The notes beneath the pieces were generated by a model, which saw only the letters and a list, made by a program, of their open reading frames with translations, was not told where the DNA came from and ran no database searches. This document shows, piece after piece, positions 7,887 through 15,266 of a stretch of DNA of 17,260 nucleotides; the first letter of the stretch is position 1; each line of letters opens with the position of its first letter. This stretch comes from an uncultured Eubacteriales bacterium (GTDB lineage: Bacteria > Bacillota > Clostridia > Christensenellales > Borkfalkiaceae), in assembly GCA_958405585.1 (NCBI GenBank), contig CATYEP010000027.1, positions 1-17,260 on the forward strand, in the 5' to 3' direction. The position numbers and the translations under genes were made by a program.

Positions 7887-9206
7887 ATGAACAAGAAATC
7901 TGTTACGGATGTTGACGTTAAAGGCAAAAGGGTTCTCGTCCGCTGTGATTTCAACGTCCCGATGAAGGACGGCAAGATCACCGACGAAAACAGGATCATG
8001 GGTGCTCTGCCGACCATTAAATATCTGATGGAGCAGGGAGCAAAAGTAGTGCTTTGCTCGCACATGGGCAAACCTCACAATGTTTTCGACGAAAAAGTGA
8101 AGCTCAATAAAAAAGAGAAGAAGGCAGTCGAAGCGCTGCCGGAATCGGAGCGTGCAGCGGCAACGGAAGAATATATTGCGAAAGCGAAGAAGAACGATCC
8201 CGTGAAGCTGACGCTCAAACCCGTAGCGGACAGATTGAATCAGCTTCTTGACAATAAAGTTACGTTTGCGGCGGACGTGATCGGTCCCGATGCGGAAAAG
8301 AAAGTGGCGGCTCTCAAAGCGGGAGAATGCGTGTTGTTGGAAAACCTGCGTTTCTATGCAGGGGAAGAGGGCAAGGATCTTGAATTCTGCAAGAAACTTG
8401 CTTCTTACTGCGATGTTTATGTGAACGACGCATTCGGTACGGCGCACCGTTCGCATGCTTCTACGGCGGCGATCGTGGAATACGGCCTGGTAAAGACGGC
8501 GGTTTGCGGCTTTTTGATCCAGAAAGAACTGGAAGTGATGGCAGACAGCCTGGATCATCCGGTGCATCCGTTTGTGGCGGTGCTGGGCGGTGCGAAGGTC
8601 GCGGACAAGCTGAACGTGATTGCGAACCTTTTGAATAAGTGCGACACGCTGATCATCGGCGGCGGCATGGCTTACACGTTTGTGAAAGCGCAGGGATATG
8701 AGATCGGCAAGTCGTTGGTGGACGATGAGAAGATCGGCTACTGCAAGGACATGATGGCGAAAGCGAAAGAGATGGGCAAGAAACTGCTTCTGCCCGTGGA
8801 TGCGGTGATCGCCAAAGAATTCCCGAACCCGATCGATGCCCCGATCGAAGTAAAGACGGTGGATATCGACAAGATTCCTGCGGATATGGAAGCGTTGGAT
8901 ATCGGTGAAGGAACGCAGAAGCTCTTTGCGGACGCGATTAAAGGAGCGAAGACGGTTGTCTGGAACGGCCCGATGGGTGTCTTTGAAAACCCGATCCTTG
9001 CGAAAGGTACGATCGCGGTAGCCAAGGCGATGGCGGACGCAAAGGATGCGACGACGATCATCGGCGGCGGCGACAGCGCGGCGGCGGTGCAGCAGCTTGG
9101 CTTTGCTGACAAGATGACGCATATTTCGACGGGCGGCGGCGCGTCTTTGGAATTGATGGAAGGAAAAGTTCTTCCCGGCATTGCGTGCCTGAACGATAAA
9201 GACTAA
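7887..9206 (+). CDS. pgk: Phosphoglycerate kinase
   Basis: It interconverts 1,3-bisphosphoglycerate plus ADP with 3-phosphoglycerate plus ATP in glycolysis. Visible signatures: VLVRCDFNVP near residues 16-25 (substrate side), SHMGKP near 58-63, LLENLRFY, NDAFGTAHRSHAS, LGGAKVADK, the nucleotide-site NGPMGVFE, and GGGDSAAA followed by STGGGASLE. The ATG at 7887 has AAAGGAG 8 nt upstream. At 439 aa it is about 40 residues longer than most bacterial PGKs (about 395). The excess is a Lys/Glu/Ala-rich helical insertion at about residues 66-104, between the SHMGKP loop and KLTLKPVADRL, in the N-terminal (phosphoglycerate-binding) domain. No core motif is lost, so I expect an active enzyme. It lies 64 nt upstream of tpiA, probably in one transcript; gap (GAPDH) is not next to it here. 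Confidence 0.97.
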   Translation: MNKKSVTDVDVKGKRVLVRCDFNVPMKDGKITDENRIMGALPTIKYLMEQGAKVVLCSHMGKPHNVFDEKVKLNKKEKKAVEALPESERAAATEEYIAKAKKNDPVKLTLKPVADRLNQLLDNKVTFAADVIGPDAEKKVAALKAGECVLLENLRFYAGEEGKDLEFCKKLASYCDVYVNDAFGTAHRSHASTAAIVEYGLVKTAVCGFLIQKELEVMADSLDHPVHPFVAVLGGAKVADKLNVIANLLNKCDTLIIGGGMAYTFVKAQGYEIGKSLVDDEKIGYCKDMMAKAKEMGKKLLLPVDAVIAKEFPNPIDAPIEVKTVDIDKIPADMEALDIGEGTQKLFADAIKGAKTVVWNGPMGVFENPILAKGTIAVAKAMADAKDATTIIGGGDSAAAVQQLGFADKMTHISTGGGASLELMEGKVLPGIACLNDKD

Positions 9207-9219
9207 AAGGCAGAATTTG

Positions 9220-9247
9220 TGCGGAAAACCGTGATCGGTTTTCCGCA
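9220..9247 (+). other. Intercistronic hairpin between pgk and tpiA
   Basis: TGCGGAAAACCG (9220-9231) pairs perfectly with CGGTTTTCCGCA (9236-9247) around a TGAT loop. No T-run follows. It ends 23 nt before tpiA, so it may protect the pgk message from 3' decay or set the pgk:tpiA ratio rather than terminate. Confidence 0.6.
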
Positions 9248-9270
9248 ATTTACAGAAAAAGAGGACTATT

Positions 9271-10017
9271 ATGAGAAAACCGATTATAGCTGGAAACTGG
9301 AAAATGAACAATACGGCGGCGGAAGGCGTGGCGCTTGTAAATGCGCTGAAACCGCTGGTAGCGGATGCGGAATGTGACGTTGTGGTCTGCGTACCGTTTA
9401 CGGATATCCCTGCAGTGTCGGAAGCGTTGAAAGGCAGCAACATTGCTTTGGGCGCTCAGAACGTGCATTTTGCGGAAAAAGGCGCTTATACGGGCGAGAT
9501 TTCTGCGGCGATGCTGAAAGAGTACGGCGTGAAGTATGTCATTATCGGGCACAGCGAACGCCGTCAGTATTTCGGTGAAACGGATGAGACGGTAAACAAA
9601 CGCATGCATGCGGCACTGGCGGCAGGGCTGACCCCGATCGTCTGTGTGGGCGAGAGCTTGCAGGAGCGTGAAACGGGCAAGACGGAAGATGTGCTTGCTG
9701 TGCAGATCCGCGAGGGACTCAAGGGCTTGGACGACGTTTCCAAAATCGTCATTGCATACGAACCGATCTGGGCGATCGGCACGGGCAAAACGGCTACGGC
9801 GGAGCAGGCGAACGAGACCATCGGCTTTATCCGTAAAACGTGTGCGGAAGTGTTCTGCCCGAAATGTGCGGAAAAAGTCCGTATTCAGTATGGCGGAAGC
9901 ATGAATGCCAAAAACTGCAAAGAGCTTATGGCGATGCCTGAGATCGACGGCGGGCTGATCGGCGGCGCGTCTTTGAAGTCGGAAGATTTTTCTGTCATCG
10001 TGCATTATAACAAATAA
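9271..10017 (+). CDS. tpiA: Triosephosphate isomerase
   Basis: It interconverts dihydroxyacetone phosphate and glyceraldehyde 3-phosphate as a dimeric TIM barrel in the cytoplasm. The 248-aa length is standard. Catalytic residues are in place: Asn9 and Lys11 in GNWKMN, the electrophile His94 in IIGHSERR, and the base Glu164 in AYEPIWAIGTG, followed by the loop-6 region and the phosphate-binding YGGSMNAKN and GGLIGGASL. The ATG at 9271 has AAAGAGG 8 nt upstream. It directly follows pgk, as in many gap-pgk-tpi-gpm clusters, but no gpmI follows here: the transcript ends at a strong hairpin. Confidence 0.97.
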   Translation: MRKPIIAGNWKMNNTAAEGVALVNALKPLVADAECDVVVCVPFTDIPAVSEALKGSNIALGAQNVHFAEKGAYTGEISAAMLKEYGVKYVIIGHSERRQYFGETDETVNKRMHAALAAGLTPIVCVGESLQERETGKTEDVLAVQIREGLKGLDDVSKIVIAYEPIWAIGTGKTATAEQANETIGFIRKTCAEVFCPKCAEKVRIQYGGSMNAKNCKELMAMPEIDGGLIGGASLKSEDFSVIVHYNK

Positions 10018-10068
10018 TTGATTTGCACGATACGGTGTTTAGAGCATTAAAATTTTCAGAAGCATTAT

Positions 10069-10120
10069 AGAAAGAGCAAGGCGTTCGGAATATTCCGAAC
10101 GCCTTGCTCTTTCTGATTTT
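10069..10120 (+). terminator. Perfect 46-nt palindrome at the end of pgk-tpiA
   Basis: Positions 10069-10114 read the same on both strands (22-bp arms around TA). The following sequence is GATTTT, a weak U-run. It most likely ends the pgk-tpiA transcript and could also stop transcription from the opposite direction. Confidence 0.7.
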
Positions 10121-10208
10121 CCGAATTTCAGTTTTTTCTGCATCAATTAATCATACAAAAAACAGCCGCGCAATGGCGGCCGTAAAAAAGTATGAAATGC
10201 ATTAAACC

Positions 10209-10249
10209 AAGCGCGGATCCTGCCCGCAGGGAGCAGGATCCGCGCTTTT
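10209..10249. terminator. 15-bp hairpin at the 3' end of the small membrane gene
   Basis: AAGCGCGGATCCTGC (10209-10223) pairs perfectly with 10233-10247 around a 9-nt loop. It begins 6 nt past the stop of the minus-strand gene ending at 10254. On that strand no U-run follows; on the plus strand only TTTT. It marks the gene end, but whether it terminates efficiently is uncertain. Confidence 0.5.
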
Positions 10250-10253
10250 GTCG

Positions 10254-10478
10254 TCAGATATTGAGGATTCGCAGGATATGCTTGGAGATGATCATGAAGA
10301 TCAGGTCGAGGAGCCAGATGATATTCCAGCCGAGAAGGATTCGCAGGATCGCCGCAACGATTTTTCCTTCCATGAGCCTCGTGATGAACCCGCAGACGAA
10401 TGACGTAACGGGGATGATTGCAAGGATCACGCTGACGAGGTAGCTTAATCCGAAGTAATCGCTTTTTTTCTTAGCCAT
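10254..10478 (-). CDS. Small two-helix membrane protein, Pmp3/YqaE-like layout
   Basis: The 74-aa protein starts MAKKKSDYFG and has two hydrophobic helices: about residues 12-32 (LVSVILAIIPVTSFVCGF) and 42-67, the second with LLGWNIIWLLDLIFMI. The short loop RLMEGK and the GW..I.W..D pattern resemble the layout of Pmp3/UPF0057 membrane peptides, but the match is loose and I do not assign the family. Two ATGs lie two codons apart (10484 and 10478). GGAG is only 3 nt from the first but 9 nt from the second, which decides for 10478. It is a single-gene unit with its own strong promoter. Function is unknown; small peptides of this kind are often linked to membrane stress, which is not shown here. 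Confidence 0.75.
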   Translation of the reverse strand: MAKKKSDYFGLSYLVSVILAIIPVTSFVCGFITRLMEGKIVAAILRILLGWNIIWLLDLIFMIISKHILRILNI

Positions 10479-10517
10479 AGTCATATTCTCCTTCTATGAA
10501 GATAATTTGATAATATT

Positions 10518-10546
10518 ATTATACTACGCGCGCGCGGAAAAGTCAA
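10518..10546 (-). promoter_or_regulatory. Promoter of the small membrane protein gene
   Basis: Minus strand: TTGACT (10546-10541), a 17-nt spacer, TATAAT (10523-10518). The spacer contains an alternating CG run (GCGCGCGCG), unusual inside a promoter. Confidence 0.8.
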
Positions 10547-10639
10547 TGACTGATTTTCTGAAAGATTTTGTGAAGATACTGTGGCTTTTTGTTATATTAA
10601 CTATAAATTTTCGTGATAATTGAAATATGAGAAAATGAT

Positions 10640-10668
10640 TTGACAAATGAATTCGGATTTCATATAAT
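10640..10668 (+). promoter_or_regulatory. Full-consensus sigma-A promoter of glnA
   Basis: TTGACA (10640-10645), exactly 17 nt, TATAAT (10663-10668). The predicted start is near 10675, giving a leader of about 108 nt. With a promoter this strong, control is likely to be downstream, in the leader. Confidence 0.88.
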
Positions 10669-10680
10669 AAAACCATGATA

Positions 10681-10734
10681 ACAGCAAGGGCGCTGTGAGT
10701 GATTGTTAAGAGGCAGTGACTCACGGCGTTTTTT
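10681..10734 (+). promoter_or_regulatory. glnA leader attenuator: antiterminator-like hairpin overlapping an intrinsic terminator
   Basis: Hairpin 1: ACAGC (10681-10685) pairs with GCTGT (10692-10696) around the six-base loop AAGGGC. Hairpin 2: CGCTGTGAGT (10691-10700) pairs with ACTCACGGCG (10719-10728), one U-G pair included, followed by six T (10729-10734): an intrinsic terminator inside the leader. The two share 10691-10696 and cannot form together. Known biology: ANTAR-domain antiterminators bind hexaloops with A at position 1 and G at position 4 and block overlapping terminators, including in nitrogen genes of Clostridia. AAGGGC fits A1 and G4. The second hexaloop hairpin typical of those targets is not evident, so the ANTAR link is inference; the terminator is not. 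Confidence 0.7.
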
Positions 10735-10782
10735 GTTTAGTAAAAGGTAGAGAGCCTGGCAAGGCAAAGGAGAAAAAGGAGT

Positions 10783-12864
10783 ATGAAGATCCCTGAACTT
10801 TTCGGTGAGAGTGTTTTCAATCTGCAAGTGATGCAGGATAAGCTGCCGAAGGACGTATTCAAGTCTTTGAAGAAGACGATCGATGAAGGATTGCCGTTGG
10901 ACGCGGGAATAGCCGGAATCGTGGCGAACGCGATGAAAGATTGGGCGGTGGAGAAAGGAGCGACGCATTTTACGCATTGGTTCCAGCCGATGACGGGTAT
11001 AACGGCCGAAAAGCATGACAGTTTTATTTCTCCTGTAAAAGACGGAAAAGTCATCATGGATTTTTCCTGGAAGGAGCTGGTGGTAGGCGAGCCGGACGCG
11101 TCCTCGTTCCCGAGCGGCGGTGTTCGTGCGACATTTGAAGCGCGCGGCTATACGACATGGGATCCGACCTCTTTTGCTTTTATTAAAGACGGTACGTTGT
11201 GCATTCCGACGGCGTTTGTATCGTACAGCGGTGAGGTGCTGGACAAAAAGACGCCCCTTCTGAAGAGTATGCGGGCATTGAATAAGCAGGCTTTGCGTAT
11301 TTTGCGTCTGTTCGGAAACACGACTGCAAAGCGTGTTTTCCCGACGGTCGGAGCAGAGCAGGAATATTTCCTGATCGACCGCAAGATGTACGATGCGCGC
11401 AAAGACCTCGTATTTTCCGGCAGAACGCTGTTCGGCGCGAAACCTCCGAAAGGGCAGGAGCTGGAAGATCATTATTTCGGGCCGATCAAATCGCGCGTCA
11501 GCGCGTTCATGCATGATCTCGACATCGAATTGTGGCGTCTTGGCATTCTTGCAAAGACGGAACACAACGAAGTGGCGCCTGCGCAGCACGAGATCGCGCC
11601 TATTTTCAGCATTACGAACGTAGCTTCCGACCAGAACCAGCTGATGATGGAAACGATGAAAAAGGTCGCGGCGAAACACGGATTGTACTGCCTGTTGCAT
11701 GAAAAGCCGTTTGCAGGCGTCAACGGTTCGGGCAAACATAACAACTGGTCGATGAGCACGGATACGGGGCTGAATCTTCTCGATCCCGGTTCGACTCCTG
11801 CGGAGAACAGCCAGTTCATCACGTTCCTGCTTGCGGTCGTGAAAGCGGTGGACGAATACCAGGATCTGCTGCGTCTGTCCGTGGCGAGTGCCGGCAACGA
11901 CCATCGTCTGGGTGCGAACGAAGCGCCTCCTGCGATCGTGTCCATGTATTTGGGCGAAGAGCTTGCAGGGGTGATCGAAGCACTGGAAAAGGACGTCAAA
12001 TACAACGGCAAGGGAAAACAGGTTATGAAGCTGGGCGTGGATACGCTGCCTGATCTTCCCAAGGATACGACCGACCGCAACCGTACATCTCCGTTTGCGT
12101 TTACGGGCAACAAATTCGAGTTCCGTATGCTGGGATCCACTTTCTCCATTGCGGGCCCGAACATCATCATCAATACGATCGTTGCGGACGAACTGCGCCG
12201 GTTTGCGGATGAACTGGAAGGCGCGAAGGATTTCAATGAAGCGCTGCACGAACTGGTTGCCAGGACGATCAAAGAGCATAAGCGCATTATTTTCAACGGG
12301 AACAACTATACCGAAGAGTGGACGAAAGAAGCGAAAAAACGCGGGCTTCTGAATCTGCGTAACAGTGCGGAAGCGCTTCCTTATTTTGCATCGAAGAAAA
12401 ATATCGAACTTTTTGAACGCAATGACGTGTTTACGGAACGTGAGGTGCGTTCGCGCATGGAGATCATGCTCGAAAATTACAGCAAGGTGCTGACGATCGA
12501 GGCGTTGACGATGATCGAAATGGGCAAAAAAGATATTTTCCCTGCCGTAAACAGTTATATCAACGATCTCTGTGCTGCAGCTTCGGCAAAGAGCAGCATG
12601 GGTGCTTCCTGTGAGGCGGAAAAAGAGCTGATCAAAAAACTTTCCGCTTCCAATGAAGCGATGTATTTCAAGATCGGCGAGATCGAACAGCTTCTGGTAG
12701 AAGTCAAGGGTATTACAGACGTCGAAAAGTCCGCCCGTTTCTTTGCGGATAGGATCATTCCCGTTATGCAGGAAATGCGCGCGTATGCCGATGACATGGA
12801 AGTCAATACGGCGAAAAAATATTGGCCGTTCCCGACGTACGGAGATATCTTGTTCAGCGTCTGA
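10783..12864 (+). CDS. glnA: Glutamine synthetase, type III (GSIII)
   Basis: It makes glutamine from glutamate, ammonia and ATP in the cytoplasm, the entry step of ammonium assimilation. At 693 aa it has GSIII length (about 700), not the 440-470 aa of GSI. Motifs in order: GGVRATFEARGYTTWDPTS near 105-125; the metal/glutamate-site GAEQEYF (Glu192, Glu194); NEVAPAQHEIAP (Glu263, His269, Glu270); GSGKHNNWS (His319); NRTSPFAF (Arg434) and KFEFRM (Arg448). A helical C-terminal tail follows, as usual in GSIII. The ATG at 10783 begins MKIPELFGESVFN, the family's usual start. Of two GGAG sites, the one ending at 10772 is 10 nt away; the other is only 1 nt away and too close. Controlled by a leader attenuator; followed by amt 400 nt downstream. 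Also called glnN in some species. Confidence 0.96.
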   Translation: MKIPELFGESVFNLQVMQDKLPKDVFKSLKKTIDEGLPLDAGIAGIVANAMKDWAVEKGATHFTHWFQPMTGITAEKHDSFISPVKDGKVIMDFSWKELVVGEPDASSFPSGGVRATFEARGYTTWDPTSFAFIKDGTLCIPTAFVSYSGEVLDKKTPLLKSMRALNKQALRILRLFGNTTAKRVFPTVGAEQEYFLIDRKMYDARKDLVFSGRTLFGAKPPKGQELEDHYFGPIKSRVSAFMHDLDIELWRLGILAKTEHNEVAPAQHEIAPIFSITNVASDQNQLMMETMKKVAAKHGLYCLLHEKPFAGVNGSGKHNNWSMSTDTGLNLLDPGSTPAENSQFITFLLAVVKAVDEYQDLLRLSVASAGNDHRLGANEAPPAIVSMYLGEELAGVIEALEKDVKYNGKGKQVMKLGVDTLPDLPKDTTDRNRTSPFAFTGNKFEFRMLGSTFSIAGPNIIINTIVADELRRFADELEGAKDFNEALHELVARTIKEHKRIIFNGNNYTEEWTKEAKKRGLLNLRNSAEALPYFASKKNIELFERNDVFTEREVRSRMEIMLENYSKVLTIEALTMIEMGKKDIFPAVNSYINDLCAAASAKSSMGASCEAEKELIKKLSASNEAMYFKIGEIEQLLVEVKGITDVEKSARFFADRIIPVMQEMRAYADDMEVNTAKKYWPFPTYGDILFSV

Positions 12865-12887
12865 TCCTTTGCAGTGTGAAATATGTC

Positions 12888-12921
12888 GGCTGTCCGCAAA
12901 GAATCTTCTTTGCGGACAGCC
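12888..12921. repeat. Perfect 16-bp inverted repeat after glnA, without a U-run
   Basis: Arms 12888-12903 and 12906-12921 are exact complements around TC, 23 nt after the glnA stop. The following sequence is CTGAAAAATTT, so there is no terminator U-run on either strand. It probably marks the 3' end of the glnA message (processing or stabilising hairpin), or terminates without a U-run. Confidence 0.7.
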
Positions 12922-13017
12922 CTGAAAAATTTATACGGATAGACCGGCTTCAGGAATCGCAGTGTTTTAAACGAGAGCCTGCTTTCACAAGTCCCGTTGT
13001 GTTTGGGTATTGGTGTG

Positions 13018-13093
13018 CCGAATGTCTTTCGGTTCTGATTTGCGGCTTCTTACCTGTAAACTTAACGTTGTTGAAGTTTATCGGAAATCAGAA
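13018..13093 (+). other. Candidate structured RNA upstream of amt
   Basis: Two adjoining hairpins. First: CCGAA (13018-13022) with TTCGG (13028-13032). Immediately after: TTCTGATTT (13033-13041) with AAATCAGAA (13085-13093), enclosing CCTGTAAACTT (13053-13063) with AAGTTTATCGG (13074-13084), which pairs apart from one mismatch. No credible coding frame covers it. It could be an untranslated leader or riboregulatory element of amt, or chance structure. I find no clear promoter upstream, only a lone TATGAT at 13114-13119 with a poor -35. The rest of the 400-nt glnA-amt gap shows nothing further. Confidence 0.35.
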
Positions 13094-13160
13094 ACAGGGG
13101 TGCAAAAACCACCTATGATCCGTTTTCGGGTCGGTTCATTATCAAAATAATATTCGCAAT

Positions 13161-13223
13161 GGCGCGGTAGGAAAATTTTCCGCAGATGTTTTTTAAGTAA
13201 ACATTTGCTGCCGCGCCTTTTTT
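13161..13223 (+). terminator. Branched terminator-like structure in front of amt
   Basis: The outer stem GGCGCGG (13161-13167) pairs with CCGCGCC (13211-13217) and is followed by six T. Inside lie GGAAAATTTTCC and a hairpin GCAGATGTTT with AAACATTTGC (one G-U). An alternative pairing GCGG with the CCGC near 13180 would break the outer stem. It ends 42 nt before the amt ATG, so it either stops read-through from glnA or acts as a leader attenuator of amt. Confidence 0.55.
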
Positions 13224-13265
13224 CTTTGTTTAAATATTACAATTTATCATAAAAGGAGTGAGATT

Positions 13266-15002
13266 ATGGAAGGTATCTATGGATCCACAGGGGTATGGTT
13301 CCTGATCGGAGCCATACTGGTATGGTTTATGCAAGCTGGTTTTGCGATGGTAGAGACGGGATTCACGCGAGCGAAGAATGCCGGCAACATCATCATGAAG
13401 AACCTGATGGACTTCTGTCTCGGGACGATCGTATTTGTACTGCTCGGGGCAGGGCTAATGATGGGAGAAGACGCATTGTTCGGCTTGATCGGGTTGCCGA
13501 ATCTTGAGCTGTTCTCGGACTTTGCGAACTATGATTGGTCAACGTTCTTTTTCAACCTTGTTTTCTGTGCGACGACGGCGACGATCGTATCGGGAGCCAT
13601 GGCGGAGCGCACGAAATTCTTGTCGTATTGTATTTATTCGCTGGTGATCAGTGCGATCGTATATCCGATCGAAGCGCATTGGGCATGGGGCGGCGGCTGG
13701 CTCGCGAAAGAGATTTTAGGTGTGACGTACATTGATTTTGCGGGATCTTCGCTCATTCACATGGTTGGCGGTATTTCATCTTTCATCGGCGCGCTGATTC
13801 TTGGGCCGCGTTGGGGGAAATATCTGGATAAAGACGGCAAGCCGACGCTGAACCGCAAGGAAGTGAAATTTATCCGCGCGATTCCGGGTCACAACTTGAC
13901 GATCGGTGCTTTGGGTGTATTTATTCTCTGGTTCTGCTGGTACGGATTCAACGGTGCAGCGGCGGGCGATATTACGCAGTTGGCGCAGATCCTTGTCACG
14001 ACGACGGTCGCAACGGCTTCCGCGACTTGTGCAACGATGATCTTTACCTGGATCCGCAATAAAAAGCCGGACGTATCCATGACGCTCAACGGCTCTCTGG
14101 CAGGTCTGGTTGCGATCACGGCAGGATGCGCCGTAGTGGATGTAATTGGTTCCTTCTTTATCGGTGTGGTAGCGGGTATCCTGGTTGTTGTGGCTGTAGA
14201 AGTGATCGATAAAAAGTTCCATGTGGATGACCCGGTCGGCGCGATTGCGGTACACGGATGCAACGGGTTGTGGGGTACGATCGCCTGCGGATTGTTCTCT
14301 ACGAGCACAGGCTTGTTCTACACGGGAAGTTTTGCACAGCTGGCAGTGCAGCTGATCGGTATCGTGGCGATCGCCGCTTGGACGATTGTGTGCATGATCG
14401 GTTTGTTCCAGCTTCTCAAACACACGGTCGGTCTGCGTGCGTCGCGTGTCGAGGAAACGGAAGGTCTCGACAAACACGAACACGGTCTGCCGAGCGCGTA
14501 TGCGGATTTTGCGGCTGTTCCGCTTGCGGCGGAAATGCTGGATCCCGAAGGTGTGCCTTCTCCGGTGGAAGGGGTTCCCGTTCTCGATACATCGGCTTTG
14601 TCTGCTGCGCCTGAACTTAAACAGAGCGGCATGAATGCTAAGCTCACAAAGGTAAGCATTCTGACGAAGCAGGCAAAATTTGAAGAATTGAAGACAGCTC
14701 TCGCTGAGATCGGCGTAACAGGCCTTACGGTGACGCAGGTGCTCGGATGCGGCGTACAGAAGGGCGCGAGCGAATATTATCGCGGCGTAAAAGTGGATAT
14801 GGATCTTTTGCCGAAGGTTAAAGTGGAAGTTGTCGTCAGCAAAGTTCCTGTCGAACAGGTCGTTGCGGCGGCGAGGAAAGCGCTTTACACAGGACACATC
14901 GGCGATGGCAAGATCTTCGTTTACGATGTGGAAGACGTAGTGCGCGTGCGTACGGGTGAATCGGGGTACGAAGCATTGCAGGATCCCGAAAATAAAGAGT
15001 GA
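13266..15002 (+). CDS. amt: Ammonium transporter fused to a C-terminal PII signalling domain
   Basis: Residues 1 to about 400 are an Amt/Rh-type ammonium channel with about 11 membrane helices: EAHWAWGGGW, DFAGSSLIHMVGG (Asp157, pore His165) and AVHGCNGLWGT (pore His330). A linker of about 55 residues rich in Ala, Pro and acidic residues leads to a complete PII (GlnB/GlnK) domain at about 456-578: VTQVLGCGVQKG, the T-loop EYYRGVKVDMDLLPKVK (503-519), the B-loop TGHIGDGKIFV and RVRTGE. PII normally binds ATP/ADP and 2-oxoglutarate and plugs AmtB as a separate trimer; here sensor and channel are one chain. The T-loop position of E. coli Tyr51 is Val510, so uridylylation as in enterics is not possible at that site. 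The ATG at 13266 follows AAAGGAGTG. No frame break is seen; the family's PII start MNAKL is internal and lacks a ribosome site. Confidence 0.95.
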   Translation: MEGIYGSTGVWFLIGAILVWFMQAGFAMVETGFTRAKNAGNIIMKNLMDFCLGTIVFVLLGAGLMMGEDALFGLIGLPNLELFSDFANYDWSTFFFNLVFCATTATIVSGAMAERTKFLSYCIYSLVISAIVYPIEAHWAWGGGWLAKEILGVTYIDFAGSSLIHMVGGISSFIGALILGPRWGKYLDKDGKPTLNRKEVKFIRAIPGHNLTIGALGVFILWFCWYGFNGAAAGDITQLAQILVTTTVATASATCATMIFTWIRNKKPDVSMTLNGSLAGLVAITAGCAVVDVIGSFFIGVVAGILVVVAVEVIDKKFHVDDPVGAIAVHGCNGLWGTIACGLFSTSTGLFYTGSFAQLAVQLIGIVAIAAWTIVCMIGLFQLLKHTVGLRASRVEETEGLDKHEHGLPSAYADFAAVPLAAEMLDPEGVPSPVEGVPVLDTSALSAAPELKQSGMNAKLTKVSILTKQAKFEELKTALAEIGVTGLTVTQVLGCGVQKGASEYYRGVKVDMDLLPKVKVEVVVSKVPVEQVVAAARKALYTGHIGDGKIFVYDVEDVVRVRTGESGYEALQDPENKE

Positions 15003-15153
15003 GGTTTCTTGCAGGAAAAGTTTTGAAACCGCACAAATAATATCATCTTGGTCGGGACAAAAAGTTTCGTAATGATCGTATGTCGGTTTCGGTTATGCAT
15101 GGGCAGTACAGCCCTTGCTTATGAAAAGCTTACACGGCTCTCTCATAGATAGC

Positions 15154-15207
15154 AAGGCGCCCCTCCGCTTGGCGGAGGGGCGCCTTGATCGTTAATCGGA
15201 TTTTTTT
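15154..15207 (+). terminator. Hairpin and delayed T-run downstream of amt
   Basis: AAGGCGCCCCTCCGC (15154-15168) pairs perfectly with 15172-15186 around TTG. Seven T occur at 15201-15207, after a 14-nt gap, which is longer than in a classic terminator. It probably ends the amt transcript. A weaker GGTTTC/GAAACC hairpin lies directly after the amt stop (about 15004-15030). Confidence 0.6.
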
Positions 15208-15266
15208 AGTTTAGCGAACGGGTGGTTTGTCCGTCAAGGGGAAAGCAGGAACAGTCCGAGATGCGT

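Noticed and set aside
7851..9443. Long minus-strand open frame (530 aa) opposite pgk and the start of tpiA
   Set aside because: Antisense shadow; rich in His and Arg as expected from reading biased codons backwards; no conserved motif.
10660..12279. Minus-strand open frame (539 aa) opposite glnA
   Set aside because: Antisense to GSIII motifs and running across the glnA promoter and leader; no family features.
12822..13118. Plus-strand 98-aa frame across the glnA end and the glnA-amt gap
   Set aside because: It begins inside glnA in another frame, runs through the 16-bp inverted repeat, and has no ribosome site or recognisable sequence.
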